This document shows positions 11,439 through 22,481 of a DNA stretch of 64,000 nucleotides, one piece after another. The position numbers and the translations under genes were made by a program. Source of the stretch: Fragum whitleyi. Lineage: Eukaryota; Mollusca; Bivalvia; Cardiida; Cardiidae. The notes beneath the pieces are model-generated. The model was not told where the DNA came from, did not search any database, and worked only from the letters and a program-made list of their open reading frames with translations. The stretch's first letter is position 1. Every line of letters begins with the position of its first letter. The DNA lies in the NCBI GenBank assembly GCA_948146395.1, contig OX411558.1, positions 50,703,122 to 50,767,121 of the forward strand. Reading direction: 5' to 3'.

Positions 11439-12433
11439 AGATCGTTAGATCCAAAATATTGCGGAACTTTTTAAGGTCTACTTTCTTGAATTAAAATATA
11501 TCTGACACGTCATGCAAAAAAGGACCATTCAATTTCTCCGTCAATGATTTAATTCTAGAAACATTAATTATAGTAGATGAAAAGAATATTCATCGAATAT
11601 GAGATATGAAACTAAAAACATAATCGCACTGTATTTAAATGCAAAGGCGAATGTGTGTTAGCAAATAAAATAACCTAATGCTAAAGATTGTTTTCAGTGT
11701 GGTGTAAAATCAATTTTCAGCCAAAAGAATAAACCAATGTTTATAATAGATAACTAATTTGTGCATATACATGCATCTATTTCCAAAATTGGATATACAA
11801 AAATGTTTGTTGTATCCTTTTCATCCCCCAAACACACACACATATACAAACAACGGCTACAAAAAAAGCAATAACAACAATAAAAACAAAAAACAAAAAA
11901 CAAAACAAACTATTAAAAAAAAAAGCAAAACAACTGAACTTGAAACCCGTTAGACCTAAGGACAGGTACTCCGTCTACTATGCAACAATATCAAAAACAC
12001 AGAAATCATCCTTATTCATTACCAGTGTTTTCTGACTTGACAGAGCATAGCTTTAAAAAAAGTAAATCGTCTCTTGAATGAAGATTAAAGATATTCCAGA
12101 CATACAAAATAAGAATCAATAAATCTAAATTGACGTCTTCAATTTACCTCGGATTAGTGTTAACGGGGTGATATAACACCCACCTATAGAATTTCGCTAT
12201 GTATGATGGTAATCATATTTCTTTTAGTGGGTTGTCTAAATGTTGATTAAGCAACATTTGGGGCTTTTGTACACGAACAATACGTAATAACCAAAATTAT
12301 ATGAAAAAGTTAGATATTGAAAAATCTTGGAAAACCTCACATTTTGATTTATGTAATAGATTTACAATATTCTTGGTAAGAATTCTGCTTTCGATACATG
12401 CTGGTAAAATAAAGACGAAATGAGATGTTTAAA
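11439..12433. other. Non-coding, A-rich
   Basis: An A-rich low-complexity run is at 11850-11940. I see nothing coding or clearly mobile. Confidence 0.4.
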
Positions 12434-12595
12434 ATATGGAGGATATTGAATGAGTGGTCATTGAATACCGAATTTGTTAAACGAGTCATCTATAAACAGA
12501 CAAAAACGAGGCTACGCCGAGTTTTTATCTGTTTAAGATGACGAGTTTAAACAATCGGTATTTTATGAGCACAAATTTGATACTAGTATTCTATC
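12434..12595. repeat. Hairpin repeat, family H, copy 1
   Basis: aaacgagtcatctataaaca faces its inverse across a core aacgaggctacgccgagttt. A close copy is at 26054-26213 and a partial one near 62800. Each precedes a copy of the duplicated lectin block or lies in its surroundings. Confidence 0.65.
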
Positions 12596-12649
12596 TTTTC
12601 ATACAGTAAGTGCGTATTTTTTATTTACCCTACAGAAACCTCGTAACTT

Positions 12650-13480
12650 GAGGTTACTTCGCTCATCGACGGAAAATGATGTTAAGCACGATAACATTTT
12701 AAGTCTATATGGTACACTGGTTATCTCAATTTTTTGTGATAACTTTCGACAAACTTCTAAAACCCAATTATTGAAAACTCCATATAGCGTCACAAGAAAG
12801 GAGCCCTACCAGGTCAAAATGACGGACAATTAAGAAAATTATACGGTATCGGTCAACTTTTCGTTTACTCAGCGGTCTTTGACCGGATGAACTCGAACAC
12901 AAAGTATTTTTTCACATACTGGAGATCCACATGTCTTTAATTTCTCCCTTTTGGAATTTTCATGAACTATTTTGTATATTATTTGAATATAAAAATATAT
13001 AAATGTATGTTGTGAACCTATTTGCTTAATTTATACTTCATGTTGTAGTATTTAAAATAGGGGAGATTTAGTTTAATGTAGTTTTAGTGGTAGAGAGTTC
13101 CGCTTGTGACATATCGTGGAATATACATTATTTATGTGCTATATTTGTGTTTATTTCTTTAGTAGAACATGTAACTGGATCTCGTTAACGAGTTTATTAG
13201 ATTGGAATGATTATTCATTATTCATGTTGCCTTAATTAGAATGATAGAATTAATGTTTTGTGCTATATATTGCTTAGGATAATGTTTTCGCGACCATCGA
13301 AGCATCTCCATAACCAAAAGATTCAATCTTCAATTTTATGTGCGAATCAAGCCCTTCGTTCATGAGAAGAAAAAAACAGTGCAAACTACAAATTTTGCAA
13401 ATTATATCCCGCTTTGCAGGTAAACTTACGTGGAAAGCAGGATATAATTTGCAGTCAATTTTCACTGTTTTATCATCCTT
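12650..13480. repeat. Segmental duplication, upstream block of lectin copy 1
   Basis: Matches 27366-28180 collinearly: ttaagcacgataa, gacggacaattaa, tacggtatcggtcaa, tctttgaccggatgaactcg, gtagagcagt/gtagagagtt ccgcttgtgacatat. The block ends in a family P2 palindromic MITE in both copies (13330-13480; 28030-28180). This shows the lectin region was duplicated with its 5-prime flank. Confidence 0.8.
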
Positions 13481-13509
13481 ATCAATTTACCTTCGTTTTT
13501 ATTCGGTTA

Positions 13510-13930
13510 AAATTCTATTTTCAGTTGTATCATACAATTGAGATACATGGAAACAACAGAAAAATTCGTAATATCGGTTTAAATTCTGTTTTTTAGTGGT
13601 AGCATGCCCTTAACATACATCAATACCGCAAAACAAATCGTACTATCGGTTTAAATTCTTTTTTCAGTTGTTACATGCCTTTCAGATACATCAATACCGC
13701 AAAATAAATCGTTATATCGGTTTAAATTCTTTTTTCAGTTGTTACATGCCCTTCAGAAACATCGATATCGCAAAAGAATTCGTAATATCGGTTTATTCTA
13801 TTTTCGGCTGTAACATGGTCTTAAGATGAAAACAACATAACAATTCGTTTTATCGGTTTAAATTCTATTTTCAGCTGCAACATGTCCGTCAGATACATGG
13901 ATACAACATAACAATTCGTTATATCGGTTT
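13510..13930 (+). repeat. Acceptor-spanning minisatellite, 6 units of ~70 bp
   Basis: Six consecutive copies carry the intron end (aaattctattttcag) plus the first ~55 bases of lectin exon A (tgtaacatgcc..cagatacat..aattcgtaatatcggttt). The junctions lie near 13524, 13596, 13667, 13738, 13807 and 13874. Only the last unit continues into the full exon with a donor. Most decoy units keep a pyrimidine tract plus AG; one has CGG and one TAG. Confidence 0.85.
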
Positions 13931-13963
13931 GAAACTACGAGAAGAACATTTGGAGAAAGTCAG
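13875..13963 (+). CDS. Lectin copy 1, exon A (CTLD start)
   Basis: The acceptor ctattttcag and donor cag|gtaaag bound an 89-bp exon that enters in phase 1 and leaves in phase 0. It encodes the first CTLD cysteine and strand (TCPSDTWIQHNNSLYRFE..). It is the intact last unit of the upstream minisatellite. Confidence 0.8.
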
Positions 13964-15060
13964 GTAAAGCCTTTTTTGTTTGTTTGTTTGTTTGTTTGTT
14001 TAGATTAGACTTAAAGACGTTTTTAAGTATAGTGGAAGTATATTGACCTAAACCTGGCCTTTGTGATTTAAATAAATTAAATACAGGTCATTTCTCCTCG
14101 GCAAAACACGACTAACCTGCGGAATCCAAACGTAAAATTGGAGTGCACGTGTTAGCTGTGTTAACCCGTTATCGCACATGCTGTTCACTGTAACGACGAT
14201 ATTTGGTCACCCTCATGAACTAGTGAATCAATACATCATTTGAGTTTCTTATTCAAAAATCTTTAGATTCGGGTGAGAAAAATACAATTTTTCAAATTAT
14301 TTTAAATACAATTTATGTGTTTTGAATGGAAATGAAATGAAATCCCCTCTCTCAGTCGCAATAATTGTTTTTGAAATCGAATTGTCTGCTACATGACTAG
14401 GTAAACTACTAACTCCACGCATGCCTGTAATTTGTGCAGTATAACGGAATGTCCATGCTTGATCGACACGTGCAGAAGTATCTTCGGAATTTATTCATAT
14501 GCTTAATTATTTATTCTGCATAAAGGTCAGGTTCAAGTTAATATGCGCCCATTATAATTAGTCATATTTGTATCACGAAGATTGTAGCACCATGCCATAA
14601 ATAAGGCATAGTCTAATTCTAGCGCCTCCGTGATTATGAAACTTTTTTTCTTTCCCAACTCAAAATCTTTCTCAACTTTCATATTAGGATGGAATTTTCA
14701 TTTTTTTTTTTTATTTTTTTGTAAAAGAACAAAAAAGTTGATATCAATAACAACTCATGAATACTTTCTCTAATGACAATACATTTATTGGAATTCCAAA
14801 TTGAGAAAATTCTCAGGTGAGAATGAGAAGAGTTTTATAACCTTCGGCCGTTATCACCTCTTTGTCGAAGTTATAGCGCATTGGTCACACTTTCAATCTT
14901 CAAAAATAGGATCAATTGGGAACTTTCGGCGATTGTACGGAAAAGACCCCGGGAATAGTACAGGCGCAGCATTGAAAGCGCGTCATTTCGCAGCACTAAG
15001 GGTCGGCTATAACATACACACCCACTGAAAATAGAATAAGGAGTGTTTTATTTCATTTAA
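13964..15060. other. Intron, start; (TTTG)n run
   Basis: A short TTTG repeat is at 13977-14000. Otherwise it is unrecognised AT-rich sequence; a short open frame at 14801-15028 has no support. Confidence 0.5.
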
Positions 15061-15605
15061 AGCTGCTCTTGCACAGATTGGGAAACAGTGAATTTTAACA
15101 TAAAGTAAAGTCAATCAAACTAAACTACCTCATCATGTTGAAACCTTTAAAATAACAAGATCCATACTGGTAATGCATCGAAAGAAAGAGCGATATACCG
15201 TAATTTAGGTTAAATTCATTCTGAAAAATAAAGGGACTACTAACGCTAAAAAAATATTCTTCAATTTCGGGCAAACTATTTCGCTTGACATTCAGCATGT
15301 TTGTCTTATTCAATCAAAGATTAAGGTTAAAGTATTTGACAGCTGGAAACTTCATATCAAAACAAGCAAAAAATGAAAAGGTTATTCACGGAAAATAAAG
15401 ATTTTGTAATAAATAGACTAGAAATAAATAGACTGGATACCCTACTGAGATTGCCACTTCGAAAAAATAAGTTACAAAATTATTGAAATATGTTGTTTCT
15501 AGTGCCAATGCTTTGGGCCATTCTTAATAGACTAAAAATACACACATTTCCAAAACTTAGAATAAGTTTTGTATTTTTTCTGTGAAAAACTGTGAAAGAG
15601 CAGCT
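15061..15605. mobile_element. TTAA-flanked TIR element, family T2, copy 1
   Basis: The ends agctgctcttgcacagattg and ctgtgaaagagcagct are inverted, flanked by TTAA at 15057 and 15606. The interior matches 22125-22481 (catcatgttgaa.cct, attcattctgaaaaataaag). TTAA targets suggest mobilisation by a piggyBac-like transposase (inference). Confidence 0.75.
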
Positions 15606-16965
15606 TTAAAGCGAAATAGATAACACAGACTGAATGTACAGTGATTGCCTTTTTAAGATTAATATATTCATTAAGAAAGAGGAGGAAGATGAAAGTTTGA
15701 AAATAAGGCTTACTTGTCTTTTTATAAACAAGACTTTCGAAGATAACTTATGTGTGTTTCAAGAAGATTGTGTTAACGAGATTTCTGAACCGAAATAAGA
15801 TGTGTATAGATTATTATTGCTTATCCAACAGAATCGCACAATTAGGCATTGAAAAGTAAAAACTACAGCAATACCCACAATGAAACAAAAATTAAAAAGA
15901 AGACAGAGATACTGTGTTATGTATGACTTGCGGTGATAAGCTCCACATGCTATTACAAGATCTTGCGAGAACGTTTTTTGCCATCCCTAATAAGTCGCTT
16001 GAAGCAAGCAGTGTTTTTTGTCCTGATTCAAATGATAGATTCGAAACAGCGGCTCAGACAACATTGGAATTTATGTTTTAGACTCAACGTGATGAAAAAG
16101 GTTCATTCAATAACTGTCATCTAAACAAGTACTTGTTTCACCTATTAAATGTATAGGGATCCGTCCCGGTTGTCCCAAAATAGTTCAGTCAGAACGATTG
16201 CTCTTTTTGCCACACTGTTTCAATTTTAAGATAAAAGTAGCAGGTTTGAAGTTTCAATTTTACGGAAAAGTCCGAGGCATGTTCCGGATGACATAGGATA
16301 TGTCACGGTGGAACGTTCCTTTCGGAATTCTATTGCCAAATAATGGGTGGATAATCGTAAGCCTTGACTTAAAGGATAAGTCCATTTAAAACCAGCCGAA
16401 AAGCCAAGTTTACAAAAGTAATGTAGGACATATGGTCTCTGATCGAAAATTCTCTTAAGAATGACGATGAAACACAACATTTTTTAAGCTGGGCAGTTTT
16501 CGGAGAAAACCCTAGGTAAAGCCTGTGCGTCGTCGTCGTAGTTGGAGTTGTCGTCGTTGTTTTTTTCGTCGTCGCCGTGCGAAAACTCTGACATTTTATG
16601 ATATCTCTAGTTCTACCGAAGGCATTCAGTTGCAAGTTGGCACGCATGTTCACCACCAAAAAAAAGCAACCTTTACTATCCAGGGGGATAACTCTAGATG
16701 CATTTTGTGCAAATTATGCCCTTTCTTCGACTTAATTTTTTTTCACCGCCCAGCACGCAACAGCCGAGCGAAGGCACCCACATGCGGAGCTCTGCTTGTT
16801 GAATGGAGTTATACGTTTTTGGATCTGATAAACGGGCATCTGATAGAGTGTAACAGACAAACAGACTGGACAAAAACAAAATGCCCTCGATCTATCATTG
16901 GTCATTGAGTATGATAATGCTTTTAGAACTGCAGTTTTAATAGCTTTAATTTATATAACATATAG
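15606..16965. other. Intron of lectin copy 1
   Basis: From about 16830 to 16965 it aligns with 29610-29744 upstream of exon B of copy 2. The rest is unrecognised; open frames around 16370-16910 on both strands overlap a GTC/GAC-rich patch and have no motifs. Confidence 0.5.
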
Positions 16966-17056
16966 GTTGCTTGTCTCCAAAAGGGCGGACATTTGGTTTA
17001 TATGGAAACACGAGAAGAAAACGATTTTCTAAAATCCATGGCAAGGGTTTGTCAAG
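16966..17056 (+). CDS. Lectin copy 1, exon B
   Basis: The acceptor acatatag and donor caag|gtaggt bound a 91-bp exon, phase 0 to phase 1. It encodes the second CTLD cysteine and the helix GGHLVYMETREENDFLKSM, as in copy 2. Confidence 0.8.
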
Positions 17057-17545
17057 GTAGGTACAAAGTTACATCCAAAACACAGAATTGTAAAGGTAGG
17101 TTTAATGTTATATCCATGACACAGATTGGTAAAGGTAGGTACAGTCAAACCTGTCTTAGCGGCCACCTGTATTCAGCAAGCAACCTGTATTAAGCAAGCG
17201 GTCACTAAGTTCCAAAATGAACAAGTTGCACTTAAATTGACCTGTATTAAGCAAGCACCTGTCTTAAGCAAGCACTTTTTGAATGTCCCTTGGCTGCTTG
17301 CTTAAGACAGGTTTGACTGTATGATGTTACATACATGACACAGATTCGTAAAGGTAGGTATAATGTTTCATACATGGCAAGGATTGGTAAAGGTAGGTAT
17401 AATGTTTCATCCATGACACAGATTTGTAAAGGTAGGTATCATGTTATATCCATGACACAGATTTGTAAAGGTAGGTACAATGTTACATCCAAGCCACAGA
17501 TTTGTAAAGGTAGGTACAATGTTACATCCATGATATAGGTTTGTC
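17040..17545 (+). repeat. Donor-spanning minisatellite, ~39-bp units
   Basis: About eight copies carry the last ~20 bases of exon B plus the donor and start of the intron (acacagatttgtaaag|gtaggtacaatg ttacatcc). The first unit is the real exon end at 17056. The array is split by a 178-bp TA-flanked MITE at 17142-17319. Copy 2 has a single copy of this junction. Confidence 0.85.
17142..17319. mobile_element. 178-bp pogo/Tigger-like MITE inside the donor minisatellite
   Basis: The ends cagtcaaacctgtctta and taagacaggtttgactg are inverted, flanked by TA at 17140 and 17320. The interior repeats ctgtattaagcaagc. Degraded relatives are at about 21560-21640 and 39655-39745 (aagcgaccgctttttg). Classification from TA target and TIR resemblance. 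Confidence 0.75.
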
Positions 17546-19401
17546 AAGGACGCTATAATACTCGTATAAAAATTCGATTTTTTCTTAAACAAAATGGTAA
17601 AATATTGTCAAGCAGTTATCCCCGTTTTGTAAATATTCTGCGGGTTATTTTTCCTATTTCGGCGTGAAAATCGTGTTTTTTGTGTGTGTGTGTGTGTTTT
17701 TTGTTTTTTTGTTTTATCGTGAAAGTCTATTTTTCTGTTAAGTGACGCTGGCTAATTCTTTTTTAGAAGAACGATATAACAAAAATACAACAAAACTAAA
17801 CTCAAGCTATAGGCACATTTAGAGGTTCTGGTGAGCATGCTAAGAACGTTTCAATCGTTCCTTTTTTAGTGTTCATAATCCACAAGTGTGTGATGAGTAT
17901 GTGTGTAACGTGTGTAACCGGAAAATTACATTGAACAAATTGGATTTAGTTAAGTTTACTTATTAATATGTTAGAAAAGGATGACTGTTCCTGATAATAT
18001 ACATGTATGTAAATATTTCAAATAACTAAACAAAATTAAGGTAATAATGCTATATTTCACATAAGTTTAACAAAAACAGTGTAAGTGTAATTCCTGTAAA
18101 GCATCCGTCCATTCTGTTCAACCTGTAATGAACCATTTCTGAACTATCTTGAAATGAAAAAATGCATTGACATGGAATTTGACGGACTTGTGTCGAAACA
18201 TTTAACACTATGATATTTAAAAAAATGATTTTTTATTTATCTATAACTTTTTTCGCCATCATGCCACGAGAAACGTCCACCTTCAGTACTAATAGGGCTT
18301 TGATTTTTCTATATTCCCGGCGAGGCGCCTAAAGGGAAAAATTCGAAGTTATACCAGAGCGGCTGAAGACATCAATGATCAGCATTCACCAATGAAAATG
18401 CTAGATTCTCTTTGCAGTATATAATATGTTCTTCTTGCGTAATTGCAACGCTATCAAGACCAATACGGTGTGACCTTTGGCTTTACCATTGAAATGGTGT
18501 ACGGCATACGGATGCCTGGCAGTTTGATGCAAAAAAAGTGGACGAAAAAATCTGAGTTGAAAAATTGGCATAACTCATATAAAGTACAACTTGAGTTGCT
18601 CTTTTAATTGTTAACATGTGGGCTAAGTGAATGCTTTTAGTAGAATTAGAGTCAGTTTTTGCACTCATAATCAAGAGCCTAGCTAGACCACTTGTCAAAT
18701 ACTATGTCAATACATATTTCTTTTTGTCTCAGCTATAAACGGGGTCTTCCAAAACTACTCTTTTCTAAAAACTCATTTTATTCATCATATATGAGTCTAG
18801 ATTTAATTACTGGAACAGAATTGTCTTTTCATACAGTGCTGAACATGACATGCATCCATATTCACAATTTGTATTTATGAGTGAGTAAGCGTGCAAAAAC
18901 TTCTGTATGTGCATGTCGATGTCACCTGTTGTCACATATGTGTGTGTGAGTATGTGCGTGTATATACGGATACTCTCCAATATTCGTATATGTATGCGTA
19001 TACATACACAATAATTTTGTATACTGATAAAAGACACATATCTTTTGTAAATATTATTGAGGGAATGGCCGTCTACTAAGTTGTCAAAACTTGTAGCCAG
19101 ACCTTTTTGTCACGAGAATTTGTGTAACATGAAATATTATGTATAACAATATTTTTGTAATGATGACAATAAAATATGTTTAAACTAATCAAGAGCCTAA
19201 AATCTAAAGCTTGTCCTACTCCACTAAGTATTTGTGCAAACTAAAACTCGAGAACATATCCGTACTTCTGCGTTCATGGTGAAAACGATCACAAACGTTT
19301 TAGAACCGGCACCTTTATTTGCACGTGTATTCGCGTGCAAAGCGAGATACCAATCTTAAACGTTTAGAAACGTATTTATTTCATGAACTTTTTTTTTTCA
19401 G
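17546..19401. other. Intron of lectin copy 1, 3-prime part
   Basis: From about 19196 to the exon it aligns with 30270-30459 of copy 2. A TG-rich patch is at about 17680. No other element recognised; short open frames are unsupported. Confidence 0.5.
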
Positions 19402-20069
19402 CTTCCTTCTGGACAGGTCTGAACGAGCAGGGATCCACTTGGAACTTTCATTCATTCGGAACATCACTCGGCCATTTCCGTAAACTGCAACAGACCTCGG
19501 ATGTATGTAAGGCGGATGGGTATGTAACAAAATCGTGCATTTTGTTAGGCGGAAATAGTGTAAGAAAACTTAGCACCGTAGATTCATATCTATTACAGTA
19601 AATAACGGCTAAAAAATCTTAATTTTTGAGAATGACGAATCATTCTCAAAAATTAAGATTTTTCAGCCGTTATTTAAGAATCTTAAGATATTTATATAAG
19701 GATACGATGGTTTCATGTCAGTGACTTAAACGAGTAGCGTTGACGACGTCGAATGTTTTCACTCAAAGTTTCGAGGGCTAACGCCATTTTAACTGACGTC
19801 ATCGAGTTTTTCCAAGGGTTTCCCGTAATTTTTAAAAATAGTCCGTCTATGTACATCCGAGGTTGATCGTGAGATTGGCCGAGTGGTGTTCCGAATGACT
19901 TTCATTGGGAGAACGACATTTTTAATGGGCCTAGTTACAAAGATTGGGCTCCCGGTAACCCTCATAAATATCCGGCGGTTCACGAAAACTGTGTGATCTT
20001 AAACTTTAAACAAGACGGCTGGCAGAATATTTATTGCGGCTCAAAGATATATTATATCTGCGAGAAAAA
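19402..20069 (+). pseudogene. Lectin copy 1, exon C, interrupted
   Basis: Exon sequence runs 19402-19452 and resumes at 19907-20069. The acceptor is ttttttttcag; the donor is gagaaaaa|gtaagt. The 163-bp second part codes for the WAPGNPHKY region, the conserved ENC, IYCG and final CEK. The insertion brings an in-frame stop into the reading frame from the left part. Confidence 0.85.
19453..19897. mobile_element. 445-bp TIR element in lectin exon C, 9-bp target duplication
   Basis: The 21-bp terminal inverted repeats differ at one base (cattcggaacatcactcggc at left, inverse at right, 19877-19897). The target actttcatt is duplicated at 19444-19452 and 19898-19906. The empty site is present in copy 2 near 30500. 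A second, internal hairpin (aaataacggctaaaaaatct and inverse) occupies about 19602-19674. A 9-bp duplication is typical of Mutator-like elements; no transposase is present. Confidence 0.9.
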
Positions 20070-20400
20070 GTAAGTTAACGGTAGAGGTAGGATATTTATT
20101 GCGGAGCAAAGATATATTATATTTTCGAGAAAAAGTAAGTTAACGGTAGAGGTAGGATATTTATTGCGGAGCAAAGATATATTTTATTAGAGAAAAAGAG
20201 TAAATAAACGATTAAGGTAGGATAATTGATGCGGACCAAAGATATATAATATATTTGTGAAAAAGAGTAAATAAACGGTTGAGTTAGGATATCTGGTGCG
20301 GACCAATGATATATTGTATATTTGTGAAAAAGGGTAAGTTCACGGTTGAGGTAAGATATTTGGTGTGGAACAAAGATGTATATATGTTCTGCGCAAAGTA
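20030..20400 (+). repeat. Donor-spanning minisatellite of lectin exon C, ~5-6 units
   Basis: Copies of about 60-68 bp contain the last part of exon C (ggatatttattgcgg.gcaaa, gatatattatat.tgtgagaaaaa) plus the donor gtaagttaacggt. The first is the genuine exon end at 20069. Later units drift (gtaaataaacggttgag). Confidence 0.85.
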
Positions 20401-20670
20401 AGAATCGGTACAATTCTTAGGGATTCTTACTTTGTCGCCAAATCTAGAATTGTTCCGGACAATTCTAGAACCACACAAGGGGATTTTATAGACTTTTTTC
20501 ACAAAACGGAGTCACTGCGCAAAATAGGAATAATAATGGCCAAAGTAAGATTTTATAGGAAAAGGCGGTAAAATGTTGGCTTAAATAATTACTCGTACAA
20601 TTTTAGTAGTAAAATAAATATAATATTTTCCTTTTTAAGCAATGCTTTAAATAAATAAAAATATCTTAAC

Positions 20671-21405
20671 AAGAGGACCATGATGGTCCTAGATCGCTCA
20701 CCTGAGTCTCTTTGACCCCTTGAAAATCACATTAATTAAATCGGCAGATGTCACCAAGGAGATAATTTCTACATAAAATTATTACCATGGAATGTTTTAA
20801 GCCAAAATCAAAAGGTTATGCATTTTCGCTCATTGATTCTATGTTAAAACGGATGCACCTGGGTGGAGCCTAAATGTGACCCAGGGTCTTGTTTTGAACA
20901 AACTTGGTAGAGGTCAACTAGATGATGCCACATACTATATATGAAAGCTATCTACCTTCGGGTTTCAGAGAAGAAGATTTTTGAAGGTTTTCCTATTTTC
21001 ACCCATCGTGCTCAGATGAGCTGAAAGGGATGCGCCCAGGTGGAGCCCCAATATGACCCAAGGGTCTTGATATGCACAAACTTCGTAGGGGCTTACTAGA
21101 TGATGCTACATACCAAATATGAAAGCTGTCTGACTTCTGGTTTCAGAGAAAAAGATTTTTGAGGATTTTCCTATTTTCACCTTTTGTTGTTAAGGGTAAA
21201 GGAAAAGTTAAGGATGGATTTCATTTATTTGAACAACTTTGGTAGAACTTGACCCAAGAAATTCCCTGCTAAGTTTCATTAAGATTGGCATACCGTTTAA
21301 GGAGGAGAAGATTTTAAAAGAAATTGTGGACGACGCACGACGGACGACAGACGACGGACGACGGACATTTTACGATCACAATAGCTCAGGGGAGCTAAAA
21401 AGTCA
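20671..21405. mobile_element. Dispersed repeat with gacgacgg-rich 3-prime end
   Basis: Begins near aacaagaggaccatgatggt, contains agatcgctcacctgag and two related ~250-bp internal segments, and ends with cgacggacgacagacgacgg then cacaatagctcaggggagct. The layout recalls a repeat class common in bivalves (from memory, unverified). No coding sequence. Confidence 0.55.
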
Positions 21406-21690
21406 GTCGAAAATATTCTAAATGAGCCCCATGAGATTAAAACTAATTAGAATCGTCTCAATGAGAAGATTCTATTGAGTTTTGAAAACTTAGGGTTATT
21501 GAGAAAATCGCAATAACATACTATTCAATCAAAATTATGTTTCTTAGTCGTAAACAAAACGTGTAGTAAGCGACCATTCTCTTAAACGACCGCTTTTTGT
21601 GGTCCAGTAAGAGGTCGCTTTATACAAGTTTTACTGTATATCGTAAATATCTGTATAAGGGATGTCCCAAAAGTTTGAGACTGTTTTTAA

Positions 21691-22120
21691 AGCCACAGTC
21701 TGCGTTTAGCGTAAAAAAATCGCTCTTTCGTGAATATTCTTTGAACATTTTTTCTTTATTTAGTCTTAAGAAAGATGAGTTACATAAAAATACAAATAAA
21801 TCGACAAACGGCGGCTTTTTCGTGAAGCGCATGACCTGCCGTATAAAGTAAAATATGTTAGAAATTTTGGTCACGTGGAATACGCCTACGTGCAGGTCAT
21901 AGGAGCGGTATACAAACTGGAGTCCGAAATGTTGCGGGTTATGAATATTCATCATGTGAGGCCTATATTTAGATCATCGTGTCATAATCATTTGCATTAC
22001 CGAATATTGGAATGACAAATTCAAGCTTATCTTTGAGAATAAAAGTCTAGTGTTTGTGTACATAGTCTTCTAAGATCATTGTCTTGCATTTCTGAAATGT
22101 TCACGAATATAGACGGGACT
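21691..22120. mobile_element. TTAA-flanked TIR element, family T1, copy 1
   Basis: Ends agccacagtctgcg and agacgggact, flanked by TTAA at 21687 and 22121. The interior matches 54210-54650 (tcgtgaatattct, gagttacataaaaatacaaa, ggagtccgaaatgttgcg). Confidence 0.75.
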
Positions 22121-22124
22121 TTAA

Positions 22125-22481
22125 AGCTACTCTTTCACAGATTGGGAAAAAGTAATTTCTAAAAATTTCGTAGAATAAATCGGTAGTAACGACCTTATCA
22201 TGTTGAAGCCTCTAAAATAATAAGATTCAATTTGGTAATCCATAGAAAGAAATGCCGATATTCCCGAATTTAGCGAAATTCATTCTGAAAAATAAAGCAA
22301 GTACTAACGCCTAAAAAAACATTTCTCCAATTTCGAACCAACTAATCACGCATGTGCATTCTGCATATTTGTATTATTCAGTCAAAAATTAAATTCTTAA
22401 TGGTCTAAAAATACCCACATTTCAAAACATAAGAACAAGTTTTGTATTTTTTTCCAATGAAAAAACTGTGAAAGGGCAGCT
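22125..22481. mobile_element. TTAA-flanked TIR element, family T2, copy 2
   Basis: Ends agctactctttcacagattg and ctgtgaaagggcagc, flanked by TTAA at 22121 and 22482. It shares the left TTAA with the adjacent family T1 element. Confidence 0.75.
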
